NCBI RefSeq assembly: GCF_001693415.1 | Contig: NZ_MAKX01000002.1 | Span: 310,001-374,000 of the forward strand | Source: Tenacibaculum soleae | GTDB taxonomy: Bacteria > Bacteroidota > Bacteroidia > Flavobacteriales > Flavobacteriaceae | DNA: 64,000 bases | Direction: 5' to 3' | Shown here: positions 8,260 through 16,217 of the stretch, one piece after another | Position numbering within the stretch: position 1 is the first letter of the stretch | How the letters are laid out: each line of letters starts with the position of its first letter | Made by a program: the position numbers and the translations under genes | Notes under the pieces: model-generated | Database searches by the model: none | What the model saw: only the letters and a program-made list of their open reading frames with translations | What the model was told of the DNA's origin: nothing

Positions 8260-9159
8260 TTAAGTTAGTTTTTCTTTAAATTTTTGTAAATTTTCTTTAA
8301 ATGATTTGGGGTAAAAACCCAACTCATTATTTGTTTTACTTAAATCAAAACCTGTTTTAAAAGGTCTCTTTGCTTTTTGATTTAACATTGTTGTCGAAAT
8401 AGCTTTTATAAATTTTTTATCCAATTTAAAAACTTCAGCTATTTGTTGTGCTATTTCTTGTATACTTAGTAATGTGTTTGATGATATATTAAAAATTCCG
8501 AATGCTTTTTTATCTATTGCTATTTTACAAGCCAATGCTAAATCATCAACATAAGTAGGCATACGGTATTGATCGTTAACAATGGTAATTTCTTTTTTTT
8601 CTTCTAGTGATTTTTTTACCCACAAAACAATATTGTTCCTTGTCATGTCAAACACTTTTCCATACACTAAAATGGTTCTAAGAATTGTGTAATTTATTTT
8701 TGATGCTGTTATTAATTCTTCTGATTTTAATTTAGATAGCCCATAGTAATTTATTGGATTAGGAATATCAGTTTCTTTATAAGGCCCACTTTCTCCATCA
8801 AAAATAAAATCTGTTGATATATGAATTAAGTGAATATTTGTTTCTTCTGAATATTCTTTTAAAAACCGAACAACATCAATATTTAAAACATCACAAGCCT
8901 GTTTATTTTCTTCACAAGCATCAACATTTGTCATGGCTGCTGTGTTTACAATAACATCAGGACTATATTCTTTAAGCTTTTGTTTAAGTAGTAATTTATC
9001 TGTAACATCAATAGAAATGTACTTAAAATCATCTCTTCCACTTCTATTTCCTCCTCTTGAAAAACCAATTACTTTATATTTTTCTTTATCCTGTAATAAA
9101 AGATTTACTAAAGTTTGACCTAGCAAACCATTACTTCCTGTAATAACTATGTTTTTCAT
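8260..9159 (-). CDS. RmlD-like sugar nucleotide reductase (extended SDR)
   Basis: NAD(P)-dependent reductase resembling dTDP-4-dehydrorhamnose reductase. The 299 residues start with the Rossmann motif GSNGLLGQ. They carry NTAAMTNVDACE, STDFIFDGESGPY, and the catalytic YGLSKLKSEE (YxxxK). No other rml gene is nearby, so dTDP-rhamnose synthesis cannot be claimed. It shares one base with the upstream K+ channel gene, which indicates translational coupling. Confidence 0.8.
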   Translation of the reverse strand: MKNIVITGSNGLLGQTLVNLLLQDKEKYKVIGFSRGGNRSGRDDFKYISIDVTDKLLLKQKLKEYSPDVIVNTAAMTNVDACEENKQACDVLNIDVVRFLKEYSEETNIHLIHISTDFIFDGESGPYKETDIPNPINYYGLSKLKSEELITASKINYTILRTILVYGKVFDMTRNNIVLWVKKSLEEKKEITIVNDQYRMPTYVDDLALACKIAIDKKAFGIFNISSNTLLSIQEIAQQIAEVFKLDKKFIKAISTTMLNQKAKRPFKTGFDLSKTNNELGFYPKSFKENLQKFKEKLT

Positions 9160-10163
9160 TAAAATAACTCTCTTAATTTAATTATTTGTTTAGGACGCCC
9201 TAAAACAATTAAATTTGCTCCTGCTGTAAGTTTTACAGAAGCATCAGGATTTATGATATATTCTTTTTCCGATGTACGATAACCGATAACTGTACAGCCT
9301 GTTTTTTTTCGTAAATCTAAATCTAAAATTGTTCGATTTAAATATTTTTCTGGTAAATTATCTATTGCTATTTCTTCAAGATTTGCAGTAGTATCTCCTT
9401 CAATAGTTAATCTATCTACAAATTCAATTACATCAGGTGTAACCACTAAAGATGCCATATGCGCACCCCCTAATTTATCGGGCATAATTACATTATCTGC
9501 TCCAGCAATTTTAAGTTTACTATACGATGTTTCTTTTGAGGCTCTACTTATAATTCTACATTTTTTATTTAACTGACTAGCTGTTAATACAACAAACAAA
9601 TTATCAGCATCCGAAGGTAAAACTGTTATTAAATTAGCCGCGTTTAAAATACCTGCTTTTAATAATGTTTCATCTAAAGTCGCATCACCTTCAATGTTTA
9701 AAACTCCGTTTTCATCGAGTTTTTTAACAATTTCTTCATGTTTTTCTATTACAACAACGTCTTTATTATAATTATTTAATTTAGCTATTGCTTGTTTTCC
9801 ATTTCTACCATACCCACACACAATAGTATGTCCATTTAATTTCTCTATACTCTTTTTCACTTTTTTTATTTTTAGTTGACGAAAAAATTGTCCGCTTATT
9901 AAATATTCTGAAAAAGAAGATACAGCATACCCGAATATAAATAAACTAGACAGTATCAATCCAATTGTAAATATCTTTTCTCCTGTACCAAACGGATGTA
10001 CTTCTCCAAAACCTATAGTAGTTATGGTAATTACCGTCATATACAAGGCATCAATAAAAGAATAATTAAATAAAATAAGGTATCCTCCTACTCCTATCGA
10101 TAAAATTAAAACTGAAAACAGTATAGCCTTGTATAATCTTGACTTAAATACGAGATTCATCAT
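9159..10163 (-). CDS. Two-helix potassium channel with TrkA (RCK) domains
   Basis: Ligand-gated K+ channel of the MthK type. The 334 residues hold two membrane helices around a pore loop with filter TIGFGE (canonical TVGYGD), about residues 50-55. A TrkA-N domain follows (VCGYGRNGKQAIAKL, IEGDATLDETLL) and then a TrkA-C domain (GCTVIGYRTSEKEYI). The cytoplasmic RCK ring binds nucleotides or ions to gate the pore. It overlaps both neighbours by 1 and 4 nt, so the PspC-like, channel and RmlD-like genes form an operon. Confidence 0.88.
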   Translation of the reverse strand: MMNLVFKSRLYKAILFSVLILSIGVGGYLILFNYSFIDALYMTVITITTIGFGEVHPFGTGEKIFTIGLILSSLFIFGYAVSSFSEYLISGQFFRQLKIKKVKKSIEKLNGHTIVCGYGRNGKQAIAKLNNYNKDVVVIEKHEEIVKKLDENGVLNIEGDATLDETLLKAGILNAANLITVLPSDADNLFVVLTASQLNKKCRIISRASKETSYSKLKIAGADNVIMPDKLGGAHMASLVVTPDVIEFVDRLTIEGDTTANLEEIAIDNLPEKYLNRTILDLDLRKKTGCTVIGYRTSEKEYIINPDASVKLTAGANLIVLGRPKQIIKLRELF

Positions 10164-10387
10164 AAATCAAAAACAGAAGTTCTTTTAGTGTACACCATAT
10201 CTTTTAATCGTAATAAAAAAGCCAATGTTAAATACACTCCAAATGACAATCCTATGGTTACAAACGATATATAAATAAAAAACAATCGCACATTTGTTGC
10301 CCGCATACCTAAACGATCTGCCAACCGAGAAGACACTGCAAAACCATGACGTTCAAAAAAATGACGTACCGCGTGAATAAACTTCAT
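10160..10387 (-). CDS. PspC-domain small membrane protein
   Basis: The 75-residue form from the ATG at 10387 (MKFIHAVRHFFERHGFAVSS) fits PspC-type proteins: an N-terminal RLADRLGMRATNVRLFF motif followed by a hydrophobic segment (IYISFVTIGLSFGVYLTLAFLL). The frame stays open to an upstream ATG at 10429, which would add 14 residues; the shorter start agrees better with the family. PspC-like proteins act in envelope stress or membrane integrity; a role with the neighbouring channel is not shown. Confidence 0.65.
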   Translation of the reverse strand: MKFIHAVRHFFERHGFAVSSRLADRLGMRATNVRLFFIYISFVTIGLSFGVYLTLAFLLRLKDMVYTKRTSVFDL

Positions 10388-10468
10388 ATATAAATAGGTT
10401 TTAAATGCAAGATACCAATTTACAATCATTTGTTTACAACATCAGCTATAAAATAAATTTGGTTTTGG

Positions 10469-10476
10469 TAACTTTG
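10469..10476 (+). promoter_or_regulatory. Candidate -7 box of uvrA
   Basis: TAACTTTG matches TAnnTTTG and lies 22 nt upstream of the uvrA TTG start, in the short region shared with the divergent PspC-like gene. No -33 element at standard spacing was found. Confidence 0.5.
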
Positions 10477-10498
10477 CTTTTTTCGTAAAAAGCACACT

Positions 10499-13324
10499 TT
10501 GAAAGATCAAGAGCACATAGAAGTATACGGAGCCCGAGCTCATAATTTAAAAAACATTGATGTAAAAATTCCTCGTGAAAAACTGGTAGTTATTACTGGT
10601 TTAAGCGGGAGTGGAAAATCATCTTTAGCCTTCGATACTATTTATGCCGAAGGGCAACGTAGGTATATTGAAACTTTTTCGGCATATGCACGTCAGTTTT
10701 TAGGCGGCCTAGAAAGACCTGATGTTGATAAAATTGATGGTTTATCGCCCGTAATTTCTATCGAACAAAAAACCACCAATAAAAGCCCACGTTCAACAGT
10801 AGGAACCATTACCGAAATTTACGATTTTCTTCGCTTGCTGTTTTCTCGTGCCTCGGATGCATACTCATACAATACCAATGAGAAAATGGTGAGTTATTCT
10901 GATGAGCAAATCAAACAATTAATTTTAAAAGACTTTAACGAAAAACGAATTGCCATTTTAGCACCTTTAATTAAATCGAGAAAGGGGCATTATCGTGAGC
11001 TTTTCGAACAAATTTCAAAACAAGGTTTTGTTCGTGTTCGTGTAGATGGAGAAATAAAAGAGATTGTAAAAGGCATGAAGTTAGATCGATACAAAACTCA
11101 TGATATTGAGGTGGTAATCGATCGTTTAGCTGTTAATAGTAAATCAGAAAAAAGGTTAGAAGAAACTATAAAAACAGCTTTATATACCGGGAATAATATT
11201 TTAATGGTGGTTGATGTTGACGATGAAAAACCACGTTATTTTAGTCGTGAATTAATGTGTCCTACAACCGGAATAGCATACCCTAATCCTGAGCCAAATA
11301 CATTTTCATTTAACTCGCCAAGAGGCGCTTGTTCACATTGTAACGGACTAGGAACAACAAACCAAATTAACGAACAAAAAATAATTCCAGACCCTACAAT
11401 TTCAATTAAAAAAGGAGGAATTGTTCCTTTAGGAGAGCAAAAAAATAGCTGGATTTTTAAACAACTACAAACCATTGCCGACAGGCATAACTTTAAACTT
11501 ACCGATCCGATAGATAAGATTCCATCAAAAGCTATGGATATTATTTTACACGGTGGTAACGAAAAATTTGAAATAAACTCTAAAGACCTTGGTGTAACGC
11601 GCAATTACGAAATTGACTTTGAAGGAATCATTTCTTTTATAGAAAATCAATACAAAAATGCCGAAAGCACCTCTATTAAACGCTGGGCAAAAGACTTTAT
11701 GGACGAAGTTACCTGCGGAACTTGTGAGGGAAAACGATTAAAAAAAGAAGCACTTCATTTTAAATTCAACGATAAAAACATTAGCGATTTAGCACAAATG
11801 GACGTTGCCGAATTAGCTAATTGGTTTAAAAACATTGAAAATAGTCTTTCTGAAAAACAATTAATAATTGCTGCTGAAATATTAAAAGAAATTAGAACTA
11901 GAATTCAGTTTTTATTAGATGTTGGATTAGATTACTTAACGCTAGACAGAACTTCAAAATCACTTTCTGGTGGAGAAGCCCAACGAATTAGATTAGCAAC
12001 GCAAATTGGCTCGCAATTAGTTGGAGTTTTATATATTTTAGATGAACCTAGTATTGGCTTACACCAACGAGACAACGAAAAACTAATCAATTCATTAATT
12101 AAATTGCGTGATGTTGGTAATTCGGTTTTAGTAGTAGAGCATGACAAAGACATGATTGAGCAAGCTGATTTTGTTTTTGATATCGGCCCAGGCGCAGGAG
12201 TTCATGGAGGTGAAATAGTAAGCGCAGGAACTTTTGATGATTTAAAAAAACACAGCACCTTAACAGCTGATTATTTAACTGGTAGAAAAGAAATTGCTGT
12301 TCCAAAGGAAAGAAGAGCAGGAAACGGAAATTTTATTAAACTATCCGGAGCATCAGGAAACAACTTAAAAAACGTATCCGTAAAATTTCCTTTAGGACAA
12401 ATGATTTGTGTTACCGGCGTTTCAGGAAGCGGAAAATCTACTTTAATAAACGAAACCTTATACCCAATTTTAAATGCTCATATTTATCGCGGCGTTAAAA
12501 AACCAATGCCTTATAAAAAAATTGAAGGCTTAGAGCATATTGATAAGGTTATTGACATAGATCAATCTCCTATTGGTAGAACTCCACGTTCAAACCCAGC
12601 AACCTATACGGGTACTTTTGGCGAAATCCGAAGTTTATTTGCAAAAACTCCAGAAGCCGCAATTCGTGGTTATAAACCAGGTCGTTTTAGCTTTAATGTA
12701 AAAGGTGGTCGCTGTGAAACTTGCCAAGGAGGTGGAGTTCGCGTTATTGAAATGAATTTTTTACCTGATGTTCAGGTAGAATGTGAAACCTGTCAAGGAA
12801 AACGTTTTAACAGAGAAACGTTAGAAATTCGTTACAAAGGAAAATCGATTTCTGATATTTTAGAGATGACAATTAATGAAGCCACAAATTTCTTTGAACA
12901 TATTCCTAAAATATACCGAAAATTAAAAACAATTAAAGATGTTGGTTTAGGCTACATCACTTTAGGGCAACAATCCACCACACTATCTGGTGGAGAAGCA
13001 CAACGTATAAAGTTAGCGTCGGAATTATCGAAAAGAGATACCGGAAATACTTTTTATATTTTAGACGAACCTACCACAGGCTTACATTTTGAAGACATTA
13101 GCGTATTAATGGATGTTTTAAATAAACTAACTAACAAAGGAAACACGGTACTTATTATTGAACATAATATGGATGTAATTAAACTTGCCGATTACATCAT
13201 TGATATTGGTATGGAAGGCGGAAAAAATGGTGGTAATGTTTTAACTACAGGAACTCCTGAAAAAGTAGCCAAACATAAAACCAGTTATACGGCTAGGTTT
13301 TTAAAAAAAGAATTAAAAAGCTAA
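10499..13324 (+). CDS. uvrA: Excinuclease ABC subunit A
   Basis: ATPase that recognises DNA damage and loads UvrB in nucleotide excision repair. At 941 residues it is full length. Both ABC cassettes are complete: Walker [10 protein letters not shown] near residue 33 and GVSGSGKST near 640, with signature LSGGEAQR in each half. Zinc-binding CxxC pairs are visible ([24 protein letters not shown] with CETCQGKR). The start is TTG at 10499, in agreement with the family N-terminus and the promoter box 22 nt upstream. Confidence 0.98.
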   Translation: MKDQEHIEVYGARAHNLKNIDVKIPREKLVVITGLSGSGKSSLAFDTIYAEGQRRYIETFSAYARQFLGGLERPDVDKIDGLSPVISIEQKTTNKSPRSTVGTITEIYDFLRLLFSRASDAYSYNTNEKMVSYSDEQIKQLILKDFNEKRIAILAPLIKSRKGHYRELFEQISKQGFVRVRVDGEIKEIVKGMKLDRYKTHDIEVVIDRLAVNSKSEKRLEETIKTALYTGNNILMVVDVDDEKPRYFSRELMCPTTGIAYPNPEPNTFSFNSPRGACSHCNGLGTTNQINEQKIIPDPTISIKKGGIVPLGEQKNSWIFKQLQTIADRHNFKLTDPIDKIPSKAMDIILHGGNEKFEINSKDLGVTRNYEIDFEGIISFIENQYKNAESTSIKRWAKDFMDEVTCGTCEGKRLKKEALHFKFNDKNISDLAQMDVAELANWFKNIENSLSEKQLIIAAEILKEIRTRIQFLLDVGLDYLTLDRTSKSLSGGEAQRIRLATQIGSQLVGVLYILDEPSIGLHQRDNEKLINSLIKLRDVGNSVLVVEHDKDMIEQADFVFDIGPGAGVHGGEIVSAGTFDDLKKHSTLTADYLTGRKEIAVPKERRAGNGNFIKLSGASGNNLKNVSVKFPLGQMICVTGVSGSGKSTLINETLYPILNAHIYRGVKKPMPYKKIEGLEHIDKVIDIDQSPIGRTPRSNPATYTGTFGEIRSLFAKTPEAAIRGYKPGRFSFNVKGGRCETCQGGGVRVIEMNFLPDVQVECETCQGKRFNRETLEIRYKGKSISDILEMTINEATNFFEHIPKIYRKLKTIKDVGLGYITLGQQSTTLSGGEAQRIKLASELSKRDTGNTFYILDEPTTGLHFEDISVLMDVLNKLTNKGNTVLIIEHNMDVIKLADYIIDIGMEGGKNGGNVLTTGTPEKVAKHKTSYTARFLKKELKS

Positions 13325-13364
13325 CAATACCAACATCAAAACATATAATATGTTAAATAAATGT

Positions 13365-13408
13365 TAACAGAAATAGGGTTAACCCTATTTCTGTTAGGGT
13401 TAACCCTA
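13365..13408. promoter_or_regulatory. Two overlapping perfect palindromes upstream of the response regulator
   Basis: A 32-bp perfect inverted repeat spans 13365-13396 (16-bp arms meeting at GTTAAC). A second palindrome TAGGGTTAACCCTA at 13395-13408 repeats its core AGGGTTAACCCT. There is no loop and no following T-run, so a protein-binding site is more likely than a terminator. It lies between uvrA and the atypical response regulator and may serve either. Confidence 0.55.
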
Positions 13409-13493
13409 TAACTCAATTAGGGGTATTGGGTATTGACAATACATTTTTTTTCATTTAGATTTACAAGTAAAAAATTACTTTTTACACCTTCTT

Positions 13494-14174
13494 ATGAAAA
13501 AAGAAAAAATTACTTTTTTAGTCTTAGATGGCTGTCCGTTAATGTGCGAAGCATATAAAAGCATTATAAATAATACAAACAAGGGAAATACGTATGATCT
13601 AAATATAAACCTAATTCATGATCCTAAAATAGCAAACAACTTTATTAATGAGGTTATTAAAAATAAGACTCCGCTTGATATTGTTATTTTAGAACTAAAT
13701 TTTTCCAAAAAAAATGATGAAAATCAAATTTCTGGAGAGGATATAGCTCTTATAATCAAGAAAACACTTCCCAAAACAAAAATTATTATTTCAACTGCTT
13801 CTGATGATAATTTTAGAATACACACAACATTTAAAACCATAAATCCTGAAGGGTTTATATTAAAACGTGACCTTACCTCTAGTGAGTTTAAAAGAGCAAT
13901 TTATCAAACAATCAATAATGAAGTTTTTTATAGTAAATCTATCTTAAAGTTATTACGAAAAGAGATTTCATCCAATTTTATAATTGATACGATAGATAGA
14001 AAAATACTATATGAACTATCAATTGGCGCAAAAATGAAAGATATGCCAAATTACATTCCACTATCTGTAGCCAGTATTGAAAAAAGAAAACGTCACTTAA
14101 AGAAAGCTTTTAATGTTAAAGAAAAAGGAGATAGAGAACTAATTTTAATAGCTAAAGAAAAAGGCATTATCTAA
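13494..14174 (+). CDS. Atypical response regulator (pseudo-receiver, LuxR-like C-terminus)
   Basis: The 226 residues align with NarL/LuxR-type regulators, with a receiver-like half (1-130) and a helical C-terminal half (160-226, ILYELSIGAKMKDMPNYIPLSVASIEKRKRHLKK) that resembles a GerE-type HTH. Key receiver residues are changed. The acidic pair is D12-G13, not D-D, and the phosphorylated Asp is replaced by E67 (VILELNF), while K124 (FILKRD) is kept. Glu may mimic the phosphorylated state, giving phosphorylation-independent control. It lies directly upstream of the peptide island and is its likely regulator (inference). Confidence 0.65.
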   Translation: MKKEKITFLVLDGCPLMCEAYKSIINNTNKGNTYDLNINLIHDPKIANNFINEVIKNKTPLDIVILELNFSKKNDENQISGEDIALIIKKTLPKTKIIISTASDDNFRIHTTFKTINPEGFILKRDLTSSEFKRAIYQTINNEVFYSKSILKLLRKEISSNFIIDTIDRKILYELSIGAKMKDMPNYIPLSVASIEKRKRHLKKAFNVKEKGDRELILIAKEKGII

Positions 14175-14199
14175 AAGTAAGGTTTTCCCTTACTTTTTT
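14173..14199 (+). terminator. Terminator after the response regulator
   Basis: AAAAGTAAGG and CCTTACTTTT form a 10-bp stem with a short loop, followed by a T run. It begins at the stop codon, so the regulator is transcribed separately from the peptide island. Confidence 0.8.
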
Positions 14200-14235
14200 T
14201 ACGGTTTTTAACGCGCTTTTTAAATTTTAAAAAAA

Positions 14236-14243
14236 TAGCTTTG
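14236..14243 (+). promoter_or_regulatory. Candidate -7 box for the VKOR-thioredoxin gene
   Basis: TAGCTTTG matches TAnnTTTG. It lies 30 nt upstream of the TTG start at 14274 and just after a terminator, where a new promoter is expected. No clear -33 element. Confidence 0.5.
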
Positions 14244-14273
14244 AAAAAATAGAATAACCTCAAAAAACAGCTT

Positions 14274-15860
14274 TTGAAAAACTCATTAACAAATTTAGTT
14301 CAAATACTTTTAAAGAAAAATCAAATTTCGTTTGATAAAGAAGAACTTTCTTTTCAAATACAAAGCCATCCTTCATTCCCAAGTTTACATGCTATAACTG
14401 GTGTTTTAGATCATTTCAATATAGAAAATGTTGCAGCAGACGTTCCTATAAATAAAGAAACGCTTTTACAATTACCTGTTTGTTTTTTAGCACAAGTTAA
14501 AACAACACAAGGTCAAGACTTGGTTGTCGTTGAAAAGAAAAATACAAGCTATAATATTTACAATACAGAAGGTAAAATACAAAAAAACTCTGAAAGTGAT
14601 TTCCTTAAAAATTTTACAGGAATTATAGTAGCTGTTGAACAATCAGAAGAAAAAACACTTGTAAAAACAAACTCTAACCCTATAAAAAAACTTGGATTAA
14701 GTGTTTTAATCCTTTTAGCAACATTTCTAATTTATAAAAATACTACTTCTTGGTACACTGTTATTCATTTAGTATTATCAGTAATTGGAATTATAACTAG
14801 TATTGCTATCATTAAACAAGAATTAGGTTTAAAAACAACCATAGGAAATGCTTTTTGCTCAGGAGCTGATAACAAAAAAGATTGTGATGCCGTTTTAACC
14901 TCAAAAGGTGCTAAAGTATTTAAAGGCTATAAATTAAGTGACTTTAGCATTATCTACTTTATTGGATTAACGTTATTAACTTTTATTCAATCTTCAAGTC
15001 CTAGAATTTCATATACTATAAGTTTAATAGCTATACCTGTTACGCTATACTCTTTATATTACCAATATGCCGTTTTAAAAAAATGGTGTCTACTTTGCCT
15101 AAGTATTGTTGGTGTTTTATGGTTACAAGCTTTAATTCCATTAATTACAGACACCTATATAAATGATTTTATAGTTACCGACTTTGTAACTTTTGGTATG
15201 ATAATATTGGCTACCTGGCTATTCTGGGCTTATATAAAGCCATTATATTCAAGTGTTAACCAATTAAAAAAAGAAAAAATTGAAAACGTTAAGTTTAAAA
15301 GAAACTTCACCTTGTTTGAAACTTTACTACAAAAGTCACCAAAATTAAATACTCAAGTAGAAAACAGTAAGGAGATTATTTTTGGTAATCCTAATTCCAA
15401 TTTAGAAATCGTACTTGTAACTAATCCTTTTTGTGGACATTGTAAACCTGTTCATAAACATATTGATGAAATATTACATAGATATCATCAAAATGTAAAA
15501 ATAATTACTCGTTTTACGATAAACTCTAAAAATAAAGAAGATAATTTAGTTAAGATAACAAGTAAATTACTAGAAGTATACGATAAAAAAGGAGATTCGA
15601 ATTGCTTAAAAGCAATGTCTGAAATTTACGAACACGGAAATACCGAAGCTTGGTTAAAAAAGTGGGGACGTTGCAATGATATAAATTACTATACATCTGA
15701 ATTAGATAAGGGTAGTAATTGGTGTAAAGAAAACGCTATTAATTTTACTCCTGAAATTTTAATAAACGGAAGATCGTTTCCAAAAGAATATAACCGAACT
15801 GATCTAATCTTTTTTATTGAAGAACTAGAAGAAAACGCTAAACCATTAGTAATGGTATAA
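14274..15860 (+). CDS. Pseudo-C39 / VKOR / thioredoxin fusion, disulfide-forming membrane protein
   Basis: A 528-residue membrane protein in three parts. Residues 1-125 align with the C39 peptidase domain of the neighbouring exporter but lack the catalytic Cys, His and Asp (the exporter's NHYVVLY corresponds to GQDLVVV, and SDPAHG to YNTEG). Residues about 140-315 are a VKOR domain with several membrane helices, a Cys pair at C195/C204 and the active CxxC in WCLLC (C272/C275). Residues 350-528 are a thioredoxin-like domain with CGHC (C387/C390). The VKOR part would re-oxidise the thioredoxin part using quinone, and the dead C39 domain may bind precursor leaders (inference). The start is TTG. 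Confidence 0.85.
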   Translation: MKNSLTNLVQILLKKNQISFDKEELSFQIQSHPSFPSLHAITGVLDHFNIENVAADVPINKETLLQLPVCFLAQVKTTQGQDLVVVEKKNTSYNIYNTEGKIQKNSESDFLKNFTGIIVAVEQSEEKTLVKTNSNPIKKLGLSVLILLATFLIYKNTTSWYTVIHLVLSVIGIITSIAIIKQELGLKTTIGNAFCSGADNKKDCDAVLTSKGAKVFKGYKLSDFSIIYFIGLTLLTFIQSSSPRISYTISLIAIPVTLYSLYYQYAVLKKWCLLCLSIVGVLWLQALIPLITDTYINDFIVTDFVTFGMIILATWLFWAYIKPLYSSVNQLKKEKIENVKFKRNFTLFETLLQKSPKLNTQVENSKEIIFGNPNSNLEIVLVTNPFCGHCKPVHKHIDEILHRYHQNVKIITRFTINSKNKEDNLVKITSKLLEVYDKKGDSNCLKAMSEIYEHGNTEAWLKKWGRCNDINYYTSELDKGSNWCKENAINFTPEILINGRSFPKEYNRTDLIFFIEELEENAKPLVMV

Positions 15861-15875
15861 ATGTAAATAAAACAA

Positions 15876-15899
15876 CAAAGCTCTGAAAACAGAGCTTTG
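15876..15899 (+). terminator. Terminator after the VKOR fusion gene
   Basis: CAAAGCTCTG, an AAAA loop and CAGAGCTTTG form a 10-bp stem followed by TATTTG. The T run is weak. It separates the VKOR gene from the first precursor. Confidence 0.65.
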
Positions 15900-15910
15900 T
15901 ATTTGAACAA

Positions 15911-15964
15911 AATTCTCTCGCGAAGAATAGACACATAAGGTGAGTGTCTTTAAATGTTCGCCGC
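15911..15964 (+). ncRNA. Island leader element, copy 1 (candidate structured RNA)
   Basis: The first and most divergent of four copies of the same element. TTCTCTCGCGAAGAA forms a small hairpin. AGACAC and GTGTCT then enclose the 9-nt loop ATAAGGTGA, and GGTGA of this loop can pair with TCGCC about 9 nt past the stem. It ends 24 nt before the ATG of precursor 1. It could be an RNA leader with a pseudoknot or a DNA operator. Confidence 0.5.
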
Positions 15965-15988
15965 AAAAGTAACTTTAATAATTTAATT

Positions 15989-16129
15989 ATGAAAAAATCA
16001 ATTTTAAATTTTGGAAAAGCTTTAAATAAAATAGAGTTAAAGCAAATTAATGGAGGTAGAGCATGTTCTATAGAGGAAATAAGAAATGGATGTCGCCCTG
16101 GCCCAAGAGGTTACGGTTGCTACTGCTAA
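15989..16129 (+). CDS. Cysteine-rich peptide precursor 1 (Gly-Gly leader)
   Basis: The 46-residue precursor starts at the ATG at 15989; the frame is open further upstream, but the other three precursors share this start. The 23-residue leader runs MKKSILNFGKALNK and ends QINGG, a double-glycine site for C39 cleavage. The 23-residue core has four cysteines (positions 3, 12, 21 and 23 after GG) and ends GYGCYC. Even cysteine number and the VKOR protein next door suggest two disulfides. Function as a bacteriocin or signal is inferred. Confidence 0.8.
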   Translation: MKKSILNFGKALNKIELKQINGGRACSIEEIRNGCRPGPRGYGCYC

Positions 16130-16169
16130 TCATTTAAAAAATTATTTTTTAATAGTACTTTTTAAAACT

Positions 16170-16203
16170 TTATTAGCTAGGGTTAATTAACTCTGGCTAA
16201 TAA
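16170..16203 (+). terminator. Strong hairpin between precursor 1 and the exporter gene
   Basis: A 17-bp inverted repeat with two G-U pairs (arms begin TTATTAGCTAGGG), with almost no loop, followed by AT-rich sequence and a T run ending at the exporter TTG. It probably ends most short precursor transcripts and lets a minority read into the exporter. Confidence 0.65.
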
Positions 16204-16217
16204 ATAAAATATTTTTT

